Shown here: in pieces, positions 23,248-36,397 of the stretch
Layout: every line of letters starts with the position of its first letter
How positions within the stretch are numbered: the first letter of the stretch is position 1
DNA from: Zygnema cylindricum
Lineage: Eukaryota > Streptophyta > Zygnematophyceae > Zygnematales > Zygnemataceae
Assembly (NCBI GenBank): GCA_037447655.1
Contig: JBBHKE010003076.1
Span: 1 to 64,000, forward strand
Direction: 5' to 3'
DNA length: 64,000 nt
Program-made: the position numbers and the translations under genes
The notes under the pieces: model-generated
Seen by the model: only the letters and a program-made list of their open reading frames with translations
What the model was told of the DNA's origin: nothing
Database searches by the model: none

Positions 23248-26200
23248 ATGGATGCCATGGCATCTTGCAATGGCCTAAGTGTCTTTTTGTCACAAAAATC
23301 GACGACATTGGATGTAAAAATGAACCATTTTTCTGCCACGAGCTCCGAAAAATACCGGCAAAATTTGCAAACCTTCCGTTACGGGTTCCATGGTCCACAG
23401 TTGAGGCAGCTATCACTAGGAACTAAAAGAAGAAAACACAGTTTTTCGATTAATTGTACAGCTCAGGGTGGAGGAACTGAAAGTGAGGCTTCGAGTATTC
23501 AGTCTGGGGAATTAGAAGACTCGGGGGGGGATGTAAACCAGGCAGGACCAGGAGAAAAACAGGAAACCGGTAATGATGGGGAGGCAAAAGTCAAGTTTAA
23601 TGCCAAGTCAACAACAAATGGGACAAGGCCGGGTCTCTCAGGCACATCTCTTAAACATGGAAACGGTTGGCAGTTAGATGAAGTTAAAGGTTTAAAAGAC
23701 AATGTTGGAGGGTGGAGTTTGCCAATTGAGTTGGACAAGAAAACGGTGGAGCTGCCGGTACTTTCACGTAAGTTTAATTCGCCTTCTCCTCCCATATTTT
23801 TTTCCTTTTTCTTTCCTTAGATTGTTAGAGTAATAAGTTCACCAAGAAATGAAGGGATATTGGTGTTTTTAGTTGTCTCCTGTTTTACTTGAAATGTTAC
23901 TCTTCCAATGAATGGTCTTCCTTTTTGAGGTCCTTTTATGTTTTTGAAGATTCATAATCGAGCCTGTATGGAGGAATAATTCAAGCGTTTATGGCGCCAA
24001 GTTAGGTGACGACTTAGAAACATTTTACAGAAACTATTTGTGCAATTGTTGAAGAGTTACTCAACTTCTCAATGGTTACAGACCACGTGCATGAAATTTC
24101 CCTCTTCCCTCTCCCATCTCCCCCCCCCCTCCTCCCCCCACTCTCTCTCTCTCTTTTTTTCAGGCCTTCCAGAAGCTATGGCGGCAATAGTCTTTGGAGT
24201 GAGCATTGCGGTTGTGAGCTACACAGCTTACAGCAGACGAGGTATGCTTCACTGTTACGTCTCAGAGTTAAAACTGATACGGGTTGAGTTTGTCGCTGGG
24301 AACTTAGGTAGACGATGCTGTAGAATATGGACTTTTTTTTTGGAATGAAAACCATTCTTTGGTGGGTGAAACTCTCTGGAGGCACGTGAGAAATTTAAGG
24401 ATCTGCCAGAAGTTACACACCTTAATAATGTGTAAGGTTAATTAGTGTGTTAGTATTGTATACTTATTAATGTGTAAGTAGTGTGTGGGTATTTCACACC
24501 TTAATATTGTGAGGTTGATAAGTGTGTTAATGTCAGATATCTTAATAATGTATTTCCTAATTACTGTCGATGTTCTCTGGCCCTTATCACGTTGTTTTTG
24601 ACTGAGCAGGAATGCATGATCTCCGACTGCAGCCAGACGCTCCCGCAGTAATGGTAGAATCAAATCAAACGACAGCTGTCCCTCTCTCCAGGGAAGGAGA
24701 CTCCAGCAAGTTACTTTCACCTCAGTCTCAATCAGATAAGCTTGAGGCTTCTGAACAACCAAGGGAGACTGCGAAAAATGGGGAATCCGCGAATGCTGAA
24801 GCAGAAAGTCAAGAAGCTGAAACCATAAGTAGTCAAAAAAAGGATGAGATGGTAGTGCAACAGAAGGACACTCATGAATCGGGAGCAACAGAAAATTCTG
24901 TAGTTAATGAGGATAAGAAGTCCTCTGCAAAAATGGATGGGCCAAATGGTTTGCAACAAGAGGAGGATCAAGATTTAGATAATGAACTGGATTTTTCTCA
25001 GTTGATGCCTTGGTCTAATGTTATCGAAGCAGTTTCGGAGGAAGTTGATGTGGAAGAGCCCGCGGTAGAGTTAAATGTTGAGGCTCCTCCAGAACAAGTG
25101 ATGGAGGAAGTGTCAGAAAACGAGCTTGCAGAAAGTGAACCGGTTCTCGACCAGTTTCCTTTAAGGGGAGTTAGTGCACCTGCTCCAGTTTCTAGTGGAT
25201 TTGAGGGAAAAATTGCAAAGGTGGTAGTTGCTGCGACAGTCGATCCTCTCCAATCTCAGGCTGTAGAAGCATTGCAAGCACTTAAGGTGCCTCTTCAGCA
25301 TACCAACATTGCTTTTTTCTCCATTTTTGAGATTCCTGGCGAAATTCTGTAAATGTCAACTTCTGACTTCTTGCTTAATCATTCTCTTACTTTTCCAGAA
25401 TTTGCATTTAGTGCAGGCACTTGAATGTGGTATAAGTGGTGAGGTAATTAGGCCGCATGCAATCTAATTACTGCTATGTAGATATGACTTGGCGATATGA
25501 GGAGTTAATTGAGGAGAAAGTGTCTATTGTTGATTTTGGTATTGAAGCTTTAACATAAAGAATAAGACGTGAAGAGAAAAACGCTTTCAGAGTTGGTTCT
25601 TTATTGTGGGAATAGCGAGAAACTTGCAGCTTTAGCTGGAAAAACCAGATTTTGAATTGATAAAAATTAAACAAATAGATATAAGCTTTATTAAGATCTT
25701 TGATGGGGCACACTAGTCAGGCGTATGTGTAGCCCAAAGTTAAAACTCAAGTATTGTGATTGAACTTCAGTACTTCAGGTTTTTAGTATATGGTATCTGG
25801 TTCATTTGCGACATCTCTTATTTGATCAAGGTTCCAGAATTCATTGTGTATGGAGCTTTTCAAATATATATATATCGGCTTAGATTCTGCCTCTTTGATT
25901 TGCCTCTGAGTCCAAAAGGTAGTTGACTGATAGTATTCTTTAAAACGTATTCGTCCAACAAAATATTTGGGACGATCGTCAATTATAATTTTTATCTTTG
26001 TTTTTGACATTGTATGTGTCTGAAATTTCATTATTGAACGAGTTAGAAATGGTTGGTCCTACTTTCTTTTCTTTGTAAGAAAAGTAAACATCCTAACCTG
26101 CGCAAAAGCCATTATAGAGTAGCCAAAAACGGTCCCTCTCCCTCTCCCTCTCCCTCTCTCCCTCTCTCCCTCTCCTTCTCCATCTCCCTCTCCCTCCCAC

Positions 26201-29200
26201 CCCTCATCTCTCTCTCTCTCTCTCTCTCGTCTCTGTATCTCTGTCAGCCTCTACTTGAATGCGGGTGAAAAAAATGGACTTGCCAGAATCAGAGGCTTTT
26301 GGTTGTTGAATTACTAACTAAAATTTATTTGATTCAAGAAGGAAACTTACCTTCTCATGGAGGGTTTGGTAATAATGGAATTCAAAGGTGGTGGAGACTG
26401 ACATTGATCCCGCGGGAATCTGTACTCGGAGGGAATATGCAAGGTGGATTGTTTCGGCAAGTACAGTTTTGAGCCGGTACGGAAATTGAAACCGAACTGA
26501 AACTGAAGCCGAAACTGAAACTGAAATTGAACCTGAAGCTGAAGCTGAAGCTGAAGCTGAAACTGGAACTGGAACTGAAACTGAAGGTGGAACTTAAACT
26601 GAAACAGAAACTACTAAACTGAAGCTGAAACTGCGGATTTGATGGTTTTGAAGCTGTTAAAGAGTAATGCAAAATGACCTACCATTATCAATCAATAATA
26701 AGGAGGAAATGTCAATTTAACTTTACGAACATGATGCCAAACAGGAGTTTTTGAGGGGACGACCTGTATTATCCTATCTTTTCTTAATGTTCTAATAGTG
26801 TTTTCTGTATTTTCTAGTAGTGGGAATTCTTGTTTTGTTGTGTTGGATTCTCTTGATCGTTGTATTTGCAGATTATCTCATGCTGATGTATTATTATACG
26901 ATACATTTAATCTACCTTCCCCCCCACCCGTCCGGAAAAGTCTGTTGATGGTGATCTCTGTAAAAGCAAATAGTTCTTTGTGACAAGTGTATTTGAAATT
27001 CGCGTAAAGACAAAAAAAAAAAGCAAAATTGATATGTCACTATCCTTACAAATTTGTGCAATTGGGGTTTTTTCAGAAATCCCAGCGACCGCATTTTTCC
27101 ATCAATGTTTGTTGAAAGCTTAACTGAATTGGCTTTTGACGATGTTCTTCCGGAGGATTCAGATTTTCCAGCGATACAAGGTACTGTTTTTCTGTTATGT
27201 GATACTCCGTGAATCACTGTTAGCGTGACAATACTATTTCAGTGCCCTTTTTTGGGTCCCTGATCATGAAATGACGTTAATATGACTGTTTGCTTTTCTC
27301 TTAATGCTAATTTTGTAAGTGGTTGATACTCGCTCAAACCTAAATTATAATTATTAGCACTTAGATAAACCACAAAATTATAGATTTTTTAGCGTTCTTA
27401 GTGATTCTTCGTATACAGCTATCAAAGTTCGTGAATTACTAGCGTTAACACTTTATTGGAATTAACTGCACTAAATAAGGGTTTGCCACGTTGTAAGCCA
27501 TTCATTTGAATATTATTAACACTAATTTTTGATTTTGGGTCAAAATAACACTGAGACAGAGGTTTTGAATTGCAGGATTAGCCGAAGCTGGGCTTATATC
27601 GAGCTCTCTCTCCCATATAGATCTTGGTTGTGATGTAAACCCTAACAAACCAGGCTGTAGTGATACTCCATCCTCTCTCTTTCACCCTGACAGGTGAGTT
27701 TTTTCAACTCCAAAAAACTATGTAATTATTTCTATGTGATTTGGCGTGGTTTTTTGAGGCGGAGATAGTGAGGTATTGCTTAACTTTTTATTTATTGTTG
27801 TCTGCGTTTTGGATTTTTCTTTGAGTTGATAGATAAGTTAAGCATGTTTATTTTAAAGATTCTAACTTGAGACATAATAATTATAAAATAATAATAAAAA
27901 CGGTTGAAATTTGGTTTTGTTTTTGCCTTTGTGCCCATCTTCTTTACGATGGTTGCTTCCCTTGTGTTGATACTTTTCTTATGAAAACCGGTTCTTTTTT
28001 TTCTTTTTTTGAATGTTCCCATTCCAGGTTCATGTCACTTTTCCAAATGCTGTTCACATTTCTTTTGAGGATATGCCTGTTGACCTTTTTTCTTGTATTT
28101 GAATTCGAGGTTTAGAAGTTTTCTTTTAAAATTTGTGATTGTTTCTTGATTACTAGAAAATCCTTCTGATTTTTTTTTTTAGCTCGATTGTCTGCAAATT
28201 TCCTTTTGGTTCAATGATGTGGAAAGAGGAACTTATATTTATTATTTATTTGCTAATTTTTCCCTTCTTCCTTGGTCTAATTTGCCAGTTTTCTGAATCT
28301 AATGGCCTGATTACATATCGAAAGTACTCACTTTTCGAGAGTAAAACATGAGTAATCCTGCAATTCGTACAGTTTTTTGAAATTGTACGTACAATTTATT
28401 CACAAAAGGACAAAATTGTACGATTGTCAATAGTCTTAATTGATAGCTATAAGTATCTCAGCCGGAAAATGAAATGGAAAATGACTAAGAAAGTTCAAAT
28501 TTTATTGCAGCCCAGTGACAAGACAAGATCTAATAAGCTGGAAAGTGGCTCTGGAGAATCGAAATCTCGGACCTGTCGATGCCGAAGTGAGTTAAAATTC
28601 TACCATCCAAAAGACAAAAGCAATACCTTTTTCAAGTCAGTTTTCCGAAAAAGACAAACAGTCAGTCAGTTTGTCAGTCGTATTTGTCTTTGTTTGTTTT
28701 TTTGTTTGTTTGTGAGTTTTTTTGTCAGTTTGTTTGTCAGTCGGTTTTTTGAGTTTCTCGTGCTGGTAGTTTTTGACATATTTAACAGATGTTGAAGCCT
28801 TTTTTGAAGAAGTAAGGGATTTAAGCAAAGAGATTTGAGTTATGAATGTCTCAAGGGCAACAAATGAAAGGAAAAGATGTCAAAAAAGGAAAGGAAAGAT
28901 GGCAAAAAAAGGAAAGAAAAACTGCATCTCTTAAAATTTTGGCCTACAGCCATTTCATTTCATAGTGTGAGATCTTACCTGAAAATATGGTGCGAATTCC
29001 ATCTTTCCATAAATTATTGTTTTAATTGTTGACTTTGAAGCCATAGCCAGTTCGCCATCCCAATGTTTGTTTTTTTTCACCATTCCCCATTTTTTTTTTC
29101 TTTTTTTGTTGAAATGTTGAACTCTTGAGCGCACAAGATATTTATCACCGGCTAATATTTGTCGAAACTGGCATTAAAAGTTTCAAAAAATGTCCTGTGT

Positions 29201-32200
29201 AAAGTCTGTGGTCTTTTTTTTAAAACCACAATAGCTTCTGATTTGGGCTTGGTTCATTAATTGGACCGCCAAATGAAAACAAAGGAAAAACAGAGGAATG
29301 TATTGTATTAAAACAGAGGAATGCATTATATTAATTCCTTTTATTCGTCTGTATTCAGGTCTTAAATAAAGTTTCGTGTTTTTTGGACATTAAGCGAATT
29401 GACCGGGATGCCTTACCAGCAGTCGCCTATGACTTATCACAAGGCGAAAGAAGCATCATCTCTGCAACTTTTGGTACGAGGCAATTTTTTTTCCAATGTC
29501 GCCTCTCCCTTTCCCTCTCCCTCTCCCTCTCTCTTTCCCTCTCCCTCTCTATCTCCCTCTCCCTCTCCCTCTCCCTTTCCCTTTCCCTCTCCCTCTCCCT
29601 CTCCCTCTCCTTCTCCCTCTCCCTTTCCCTCTCCCTCTCTATCTCCCTGTCCCTCTACCTCTCTCCTTCTCCCTTCTCCCTCATCCTCTCCCTCTTATCC
29701 CATTTTCCCTCTCCCTCTGTTTTATTTTGTTTGTTTCTGGTTTTTTGGTTTGCTTGTTTTTTTGTTTCTTGTTTTTTTTGTCTGCAGTTACTGCTAATTT
29801 TACCAACTGAGTTTTTGTCAAATTTCTCCGAGTATAAAACACTAGTCAACTAATTCTAACTTAAAAGGAAGTTAAGAAAAAGAAGAGCGAAGAAGTTAGT
29901 TCTTCTTCTTCGTCTTCTACTTGTTTTTTTTGTTTTTTTGAACTATCGTGTTGATAATGCTAATTCTTTTTCTCTTACCGTTAATTCTTTAAACGATTCA
30001 AAGTCAGTCATGTCATTCGGAACTATTAACAATGTATAACACTAAAATAAATCCCACAACTATAATTTCTTTCTTAATAATTTCTAATAATAAATTCTTT
30101 CCTCCAACAACGATTCACGATTTAATTTATAAATCGGGACAGTTTTTCAGGTTTTCCTAAGTAAGTTTTGCCTCTAGTTTCTCTCTAGCTGGTTTATTGC
30201 CATATAAATGCATTTTTATTACATGTAAGGTTGTGTGGTTCACTTTCGAAACATTTTTTTGAAACAGGATTTGCTGTGAGTCATGAGAAATTCATGTTAC
30301 TCGGGATATTACTGTTGATTACTATATCAATTTTTTTCTGCAACTTTTTTTTGTTTAATTACTTTTTGGTGGACATGTACATAAAATTTTTGGATTGAGG
30401 ACTGATAGGTGGGTGTGTGTTTGTGTGTCTCTTAAAATGGGGCATAGATTTTCTTTTTAATGGGTGTCTCGGGAAGTTATCTCTGTTTTATTTGGAACAG
30501 CTGATAGCAATTGGATTGCTCTCCCTCTCCCTTTCCCTCTCCCTCTCCCTTTCCCCCTTTCCCCCACTCCCTCTCTCCCTCTCCCTCTCCCCCTCTCCCT
30601 CTCCCTCTCCCTCTCCCCTCTCCCCCACTCCCCTTCTCCTCCCTCCCTCTCTCCCTCTCCCTCTCCCTCTCTCCCTCTCCCTCTCCCCCTCCCCCTCCCC
30701 CTCTCTTCCCCCTCTTCTCCCTCTCCCTCTCCCTCCCCCTCCCCCTGGACATATTACTGTTGACCCCTTATGTAGGCAGTGATAAGACCTGTTTTTTGTT
30801 TTTTTTTTAAATGTAATTTCCATTTTAATTATACTTTTTTGTACTATTTCTGTACGAATGTATGACATGCGTTTTTTTGGAAAGTTCCACATGAAATTTC
30901 TGAAACCTTCCAAAACCTTTTTGAGGGATAGTTAAGGATTTGTTTAGCCCGAAAACCCGAGTACGGCATAATGACGTCTAAAAAATCATCAATTTTGTTA
31001 TTGTCGCTGAATTGTTTTGGATGTTGTGTGTGACCAGTTAATTTTTTTTTATTTTTTTTGTAGTAAGGACATCTTAATCATCGATATGGTTACCGCATTC
31101 TGACCTTCCATTGTAAAAGGCCATACAGTGATCTTACATTTTTGAAAATGACTCAACCAATTTGGGCACTTTCGAGTGTAAAATGGCTTTACTGAAAGTT
31201 GTTATTTTGTTATGAGCATGAACAATTTAAAAACTAAGTTTCAAAAGTGTAAATTTACTTAGTTATCCAGGTTCAGTTGCATTATACAGATTGAATGTGG
31301 CTATACTCAGTTTTGTCTCTTGTGCAGTTTATTTTAGGTGCTTGTCATTGTATATTAGAGTCCTGAGGACAGATATTTTTCCTTCCACCAACGCTGCCGA
31401 TGTGTTACATTGGGCGCCGTTATTAAGAGTCGACACTACTGAATTAGTTCTTTTTTTCTTCTTCTTTTTTTTCCTCGGAACCAGTGGTATTAGCACTAAC
31501 TGCGAATACAGAACATGTATCTCTTTTAGTAGTATCAATCAGAATTCTGCATCGACGTGGTTTTTCCTTCTCTTCTATACCAATGCCTGGTGTAGTTTTA
31601 AGTAAACATCTCACGTGTCTTTTTACTTTTGTGGCACAGTTTTATGCACTGATGTGATATTTCCTTCACTCTAACAATGATACCTGGTGTAGTTTTAAGT
31701 AGCGTCTCAGTTTTAAGCAATCGTTCTCATCTCTCTCATCTCTCACTTCTCGCCCTCCTACTTTTTTGCAGGCTATACTAGAAGATTTGAGCCACTGAAG
31801 CCGGTCACTCGAGCTCAAGCTGCGTGTGCTTTAGCTTTAGGAGAATCGGCAGAACTGGTGGGAGAAGAGCTTGAAAGAATTAGTTTTGAAAAAATCGCAG
31901 AAGACGCGGTTCGTGCTGCAGACGAGGCAGAAGCTGCCGAAATAAGGGCAGAACAGGAGTTACTGGATATCGCAAAAGCAGAAGCGAATGAAGAAAGATT
32001 AAAACGAGAAGAAGCCGAAAAAGCGGTTGAGGCGGTTAGACAGGAGCTTCGGCAAGCGCAGAAGGAAAGGCAGGAGGAGAGAGACAGCATTGTTGAGACT
32101 AAGGTTTGTGGTTGACCTGTCTTTTGGAAACCCACTTTTGGATAATTAATTGCTTCACCTAGTTTGGGACTGCTAAATGTTTTCGTCTGTGTTTTTTTTT

Positions 32201-34443
32201 GTTGAATCCTTCGGATTAGTTTGAAAAATCGAGGTTCCGGGTGGAACAGTATAAGGTTTTTTTTTGCTTTGATACAGCAGGTTTAGGACAGAAGTGGTCT
32301 GGATTGCAACCCAAATACGTTATTGTGTTCTCCACTGTGATGAACTTGTTTTGACTTAAATTGACCACAAATTTTCTTTAAGTAACTGAGTCACCTGCAC
32401 CGGGTTTACGACTCGGTTGTTGATTTTTTGTTTTTTTGTTTTCGATACACCTGTTCTCATTGTATTATTGGTTTGACAATCTTTTCCTACAGGCTGCTGT
32501 GGAGACAGAGAGAAAGCGTTTGGAGGAGTCTAAACGAATCGCAGCGGAACAGGCGACAGTTTTATCCAGTAATAAGAAGAGCCTTGAAAAAGAAAGAGAG
32601 CAGTTGGAGAGGTTAAAGGCCACGGCAGAAGCAGAGAAAAAATCTATGACACAGATGAAAGCAGAAGTGGAGGCGGAAAGAGGGGCACTCGTTCAAGCGA
32701 GGTGAGGGGACTTGAACTAATGTTATGGGTGTGAATGATGTGTATTATAATAAGATGTGAAATACGTGGCAGTATATTTTGATGTGAAAAATGTGGGTTA
32801 TAATAAGATGTGAAATACGTGGTAGTATAATATGATGTGAAATATGTGGATTATAATAAGATGTGAAATATGTGGTAGTATATTATGATGTGAAATATGT
32901 GGATTATAATAAGATGTGAAATACGTGTAATATGTTGTGAGGTGAGATGGGTTGACGTGACTGGAAGTATGTTATGATGGGTAATATGATGTTGAAACAC
33001 TGATTTATGGGTGAGTTCAAGATGCATGTATTTTATGTCCTGTTCATGCACACTATAAAAGGAATGCAATTCTTCTTGGAGATACTTTGTCAAGGGCAAA
33101 AAAAATGATCCCTCGAGGCTTATTAGAAGCTACAGTGCCCATCGCTATTAGAGTTAGTGAAATTTTAGCGTTAACTCTTCATTAGAATTAAGTGCACTAG
33201 GTTGTGTTTTGCCACGTGGCTCATTATGGGCCAGTTAACTAAAAAATGTCATTAACACTATCTATGATTTGGAGTCAAGAAACTACTCACTCGAATTAGA
33301 GTGATTAACTCTAATAGCGATGGGCAGTGTAGCTGAACCACAAGGTCAATGAATGAAAGACAAAAAAAAATCGGTTCGGAAAAATAAACTATGTAACCTG
33401 GAAGGTCTGTCTGCAATATTCCTTCTTATTTTCTTGGACCACTATGCCTGGAGAGCAACTATACTGCAAATTATAAGTAGATATGTTGCATATTGTGGTC
33501 CACCAAATCCAATAGACTATGAGAAGCATTCATCTCAGTTTCGGCTTATCATCCCGGTTGATTGTTTTGTGTGACACTAAATTGTTCACATCTTGTTTCT
33601 TGGAAATAGGTTACTTATTACGGCCATTGACCATTAGTTTAGACGATGCATCAGGAAGGCCATTTTTCTTTTTTTGTCTGCTTTTCACATTAGTCTTGAA
33701 CATGGTTAGTTACAAATTTTTGTTTATTCGAGTATTTTTTTTCTGTACTTCGAACTAAATCGGATGTCACTCTTTAATACGATTGGATTGTGACATTCGG
33801 TGCTGTAATCCGTTATGTAACAGAAACAGTTTCAAATTTATAGTATAGTACATAAAGATACATTTTCATCATTTGCAGTACGTACCAATCCTTTCTCCTG
33901 CATGTGAATTTGCTATCGAAAACTTAATGTGGAAAATTCATTATACAAACTTCCCTGTTTGTTTTCTCCATATTGTTTTTTTTCAGGACTCAGGCTGAGG
34001 AGGAAGCGAGAAGGGCGGCCGAGGAAGCAAAACGGTTGGCGACAGTCAGGAGGAAGCTTCAAGGAAACTCCGAAGTTTCTGAAGAAGTTATTGAGAAAAT
34101 TTCTTCACCGAAGGTCTCCCCATTTCCTAAGTGGCCTGACGAGCCCTCTGATTCTCTTCAAAACAAAGGAGAGGGAGAAAAAGTCGCCTCAACTTTTAAG
34201 GCCGAGGGAATATTTAGGAGAGGGAGTGAACTGCAAAAAACTGCAGTCGAGGCTGCGGAAAACGCAGTAGGAATCGCAGGAAATGTGGTAGAGAATGTTA
34301 TTAGAGGGGCAGAAGAAGTAGCCGGAGGTGCCCGAGAAAAAGCCAAAAATGTAGCGTCATCTCTCGCAAATGGGACGAAAAAAGCGGTACAGGATGTGAG
34401 GGGTGGTGTGGAGCAGTTGGTCCAACGATTCAAAGAATCCTAA
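23248..34443 (+). CDS. Plastid SLH-domain / coiled-coil protein, eleven exons
   Basis: Exons 23248-23767, 24164-24241, 24610-25286, 26388-26476, 27077-27180, 27576-27693, 28511-28586, 29359-29473, 31772-32103, 32493-32701 and 33987-34443 join in frame to 924 residues. The N-terminus is Ser/Thr/basic-rich like a chloroplast transit peptide. One membrane helix (about 179-195, AAIVFGVSIAVVSYTAY) follows, then an acidic linker (about 200-415). The conserved core includes CTRREYARWIVSAS, ELAFDDVLPEDSDFPAIQ, GLAEAGLISS, VTRQDLISWKVALE and FEPLKPVTRAQAACAL; these are S-layer-homology-type repeats. After about residue 620 comes a long Glu/Ala/Lys/Arg coiled coil and an amphipathic tail rich in AENA/AGGAREKAKNVA. 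This is the architecture of plant SLH proteins such as Arabidopsis At5g23890, found in chloroplast membrane fractions. Molecular role is not established. TTGCAG just before the start ATG could be a 5'UTR acceptor. Confidence 0.88.
26132..26240 (+). repeat. (TCCCTC)n/(TC)n tract in SLH intron 3
   Basis: A pyrimidine hexamer microsatellite grading into pure TC. The pyrimidine-rich strand is the sense strand of the SLH gene. Confidence 0.85.
26481..26634. repeat. Hexamer repeat (CTGAAA/CTGAAG)n in SLH intron 3
   Basis: About twenty tandem CTGAAA, CTGAAG and CCGAAA hexamers starting just after the exon 4 donor. Apparent open frames on the minus strand (FSFSFSF) are due to the repeat. Confidence 0.8.
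27425..27556. mobile_element. MITE remnant in SLH intron 5
   Basis: The interior words GCGTTAACAC, GAATTAACTGCACTA, TTTGCCACGT and ATTTTGGGTCAA match the inner part of the MITE at 33133-33329. Both termini are eroded. Confidence 0.55.
29505..29725 (+). repeat. (TCCCTC)n array in SLH intron 8
   Basis: A long CCCTCT microsatellite beginning about 30 bp after the exon 8 donor. It yields long SLSLSLS or PSPSPSP frames that are not genes. Confidence 0.9.
30521..30747 (+). repeat. Second (TCCCTC)n array in SLH intron 8
   Basis: Similar composition and the same orientation as 29505-29725, about 800 bp further into the same 2.3-kb intron. Purine-rich frames on the minus strand (GEGEGE) are artefacts. 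Confidence 0.9.
32738..32940. repeat. 62-bp minisatellite in SLH intron 10
   Basis: About three copies of a 62-bp unit containing TTATAATAAGATGTGAAATACG and TGGTAGTATA(A/T)TATGATG (written here in overlapping pieces of at most a unit part). Copies differ at few sites. Confidence 0.75.
33133..33329. mobile_element. TA-flanked MITE in SLH intron 10
   Basis: A well-preserved copy with ends CAGTGCCCATCGCTATTAG and CTAATAGCGATGGGCAGTG, TA at 33131-33132 and 33330-33331, about 197 bp. The inverted repeat extends inward to AGAGTTA. Use this as the reference copy of the family. Confidence 0.85.
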
Positions 34444-36397
34444 AGACGGAAAAAAATACTTTATTGCAAAAAAACTTAGAGTAAACGGATGACGTTTTTT
34501 TTGTAATCGGGGAAATTTTTTGTCAGCATATGGTAATGAATTGTCACCATTTAATATCGGAGTACAGGTGCCCTTAGTGCTGAGTCGGCATGTTCAGGAT
34601 GAGTGGATTATAAATGGTGATGTTAGGTTTTATATAACGAGGATTTGTTATGGGATATTGGTGTGGTTTTGGTCATATGATTCTCCTTACTCCCCACATG
34701 ACAAGGAGAAAAACAAAAGAAAAAAAAAAGGAACACAATAAAGGGAGCTGGACGGCGAAATCACATTTAGGTTACTTGGTGGATCGTAAAGTCTTTCCGA
34801 ATAATGAACAAGACTTTTGTATATTTGTTTTCTTCTGTCATCGTGATTGTATAAAAAAAAATGGGAGACGTATGTGCTGTTTTTTTTAACTGACAGGAGG
34901 AATTCATCCTTTTTCGTGATTATCCAGTGGCCATTGTCATGGTTCTGATTTGTTTGTGCGATGGTGTTTACTTTTCTCGTTTGTTGAAGGCGTTTACGCT
35001 TTTGTTGGCTTCACCTGCTCCGTGAAGTAAAAGATTTCCATCCTGACAGTGGTAGTTAAAGACAAAAATAGTGTCTGTACTCTTTATCTGCTATGCCAAT
35101 ACCATTGTACGCCATTTCTTTAATGTGAATGGGCATGCATGGGCTTCTTGACTGCCTTGTCTATTTTTGCATACATGATTGCACTGATAAATGGCAAAAT
35201 AGTATAGGGCGCATTAGTATGTCTGGTTGACTATTGGATGAGGAATCCCACCAAAAATTGCAGGTAATGTACCGTTAACAAACGGTGAGTTGGCATATGT
35301 TGCATACAAGCAAGAATTTTCATCAGCCAGTTTTGGTTCATGCTACTTGTCATACCTGCTTCAATTCGAACTTATATCTGGAAGATGTGTTTTTACATAC
35401 CATTTGTCTGATACAATTTCATCCATATCAAGCATTCCACTTTCTGTTCAATCTAGCGGTCCATTGCTCCAGTCTAAAGGTTGTATTCCAGTCCCCTACT
35501 AAACATACTTTCTACAATACTGATATTCCTGCTCTGAACAAGCCTCTCCCCCGCGTTTTCACTGGACATAAAATTTGTGAGGCCTGGTTACAGGAAACCA
35601 GCAATACAAGAGTTGCAATCAGGCTATCTGTCCCAAATGAAAGTACATCATCAACATACTTGTGGTGTACTACATACTGGTCGACGTACCTCAAACACAT
35701 GCAAAAAAACTGCTTGTAAGTCAACTAGAGTTTTGAAGCTAAAGAGCAAAAACACATGTCCGCAGTACACTTTTTGGCCAAAGAAAATACCGGAAGAAAA
35801 CCCGTTTTACGAAAAAAACAATGATGTCGAGCATCATCGAATAGCATTTCCAAGCTACATTATCAATCAAGGGAGACAACTGAAAGCCTCACTGTTATCA
35901 CTTACAACGCCGTCAACCGGAAACCTAAATTTGTCTTCAACAAAAACGACAAATCGAGGCAACTACTTAGTTTTCTGGCCTTTGAAAATAAAGCTGCTGC
36001 AAAATAGAAACTGTTGTTCTCTACCTTCAAAAGAAGCGATCCACTAGAAATGGACGTCCTTTTGATCTGTACAAGCTTTTAATGGTCGATTCTTGCCGGA
36101 GGTGAATGAGACAAAACGCTCTCGCTGCACAAGAAGTCCTGAGGAAGGAAAAAAATCCCACTCATATATGGCTTTTACATGTCTAAATCTAGGTCGAAAG
36201 GCATACATCTCTCACTTAAAACCGTTAATGGTGTTCCTCACCTCAACCAATCGATGTTCTTCGTTTCACGGTTTGCCCATAGTGTCATAGTGGCCTTAAA
36301 GATCTTCGATCCTATATTCGTCTTTTCTTTCATTCCACCGGTCGAAGCTCCTCTGACCTCCTCAAAAAGACTTGAATTGAGAAATTTTAGTAGGGAA
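34444..36397. other. Convergent intergenic region with possible decayed coding sequence
   Basis: The SLH gene (plus) and the kinase gene (minus) end towards each other here. CACAATAAAG near 34734 could serve polyadenylation of the SLH gene. From about 35270 to 36050 overlapping plus-strand frames read as if from a broken gene (for example HYQSRETTESLTVITYNAV around 35850-35910, and LLSFLAFENKAAAK around 35960-36005). I do not recognise a family. Confidence 0.35.

Noticed and set aside
24612-25352. 246-codon acidic open frame as a separate gene
   Set aside because: It is exon 3 of the SLH gene with read-through into intron 3; the AAG/GTGCCT junction at 25286 joins in frame to the conserved CTRREYARW exon.
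29383-29853. Long overlapping open frames rich in SLSL, PSPS or PLPL
   Set aside because: They arise from the CCCTCT microsatellite inside SLH intron 8; only the first part (29359-29473) is a real exon.
30417-30913. Open frames on both strands, including a GEGERER protein
   Set aside because: They come from the second CCCTCT array in the same intron.
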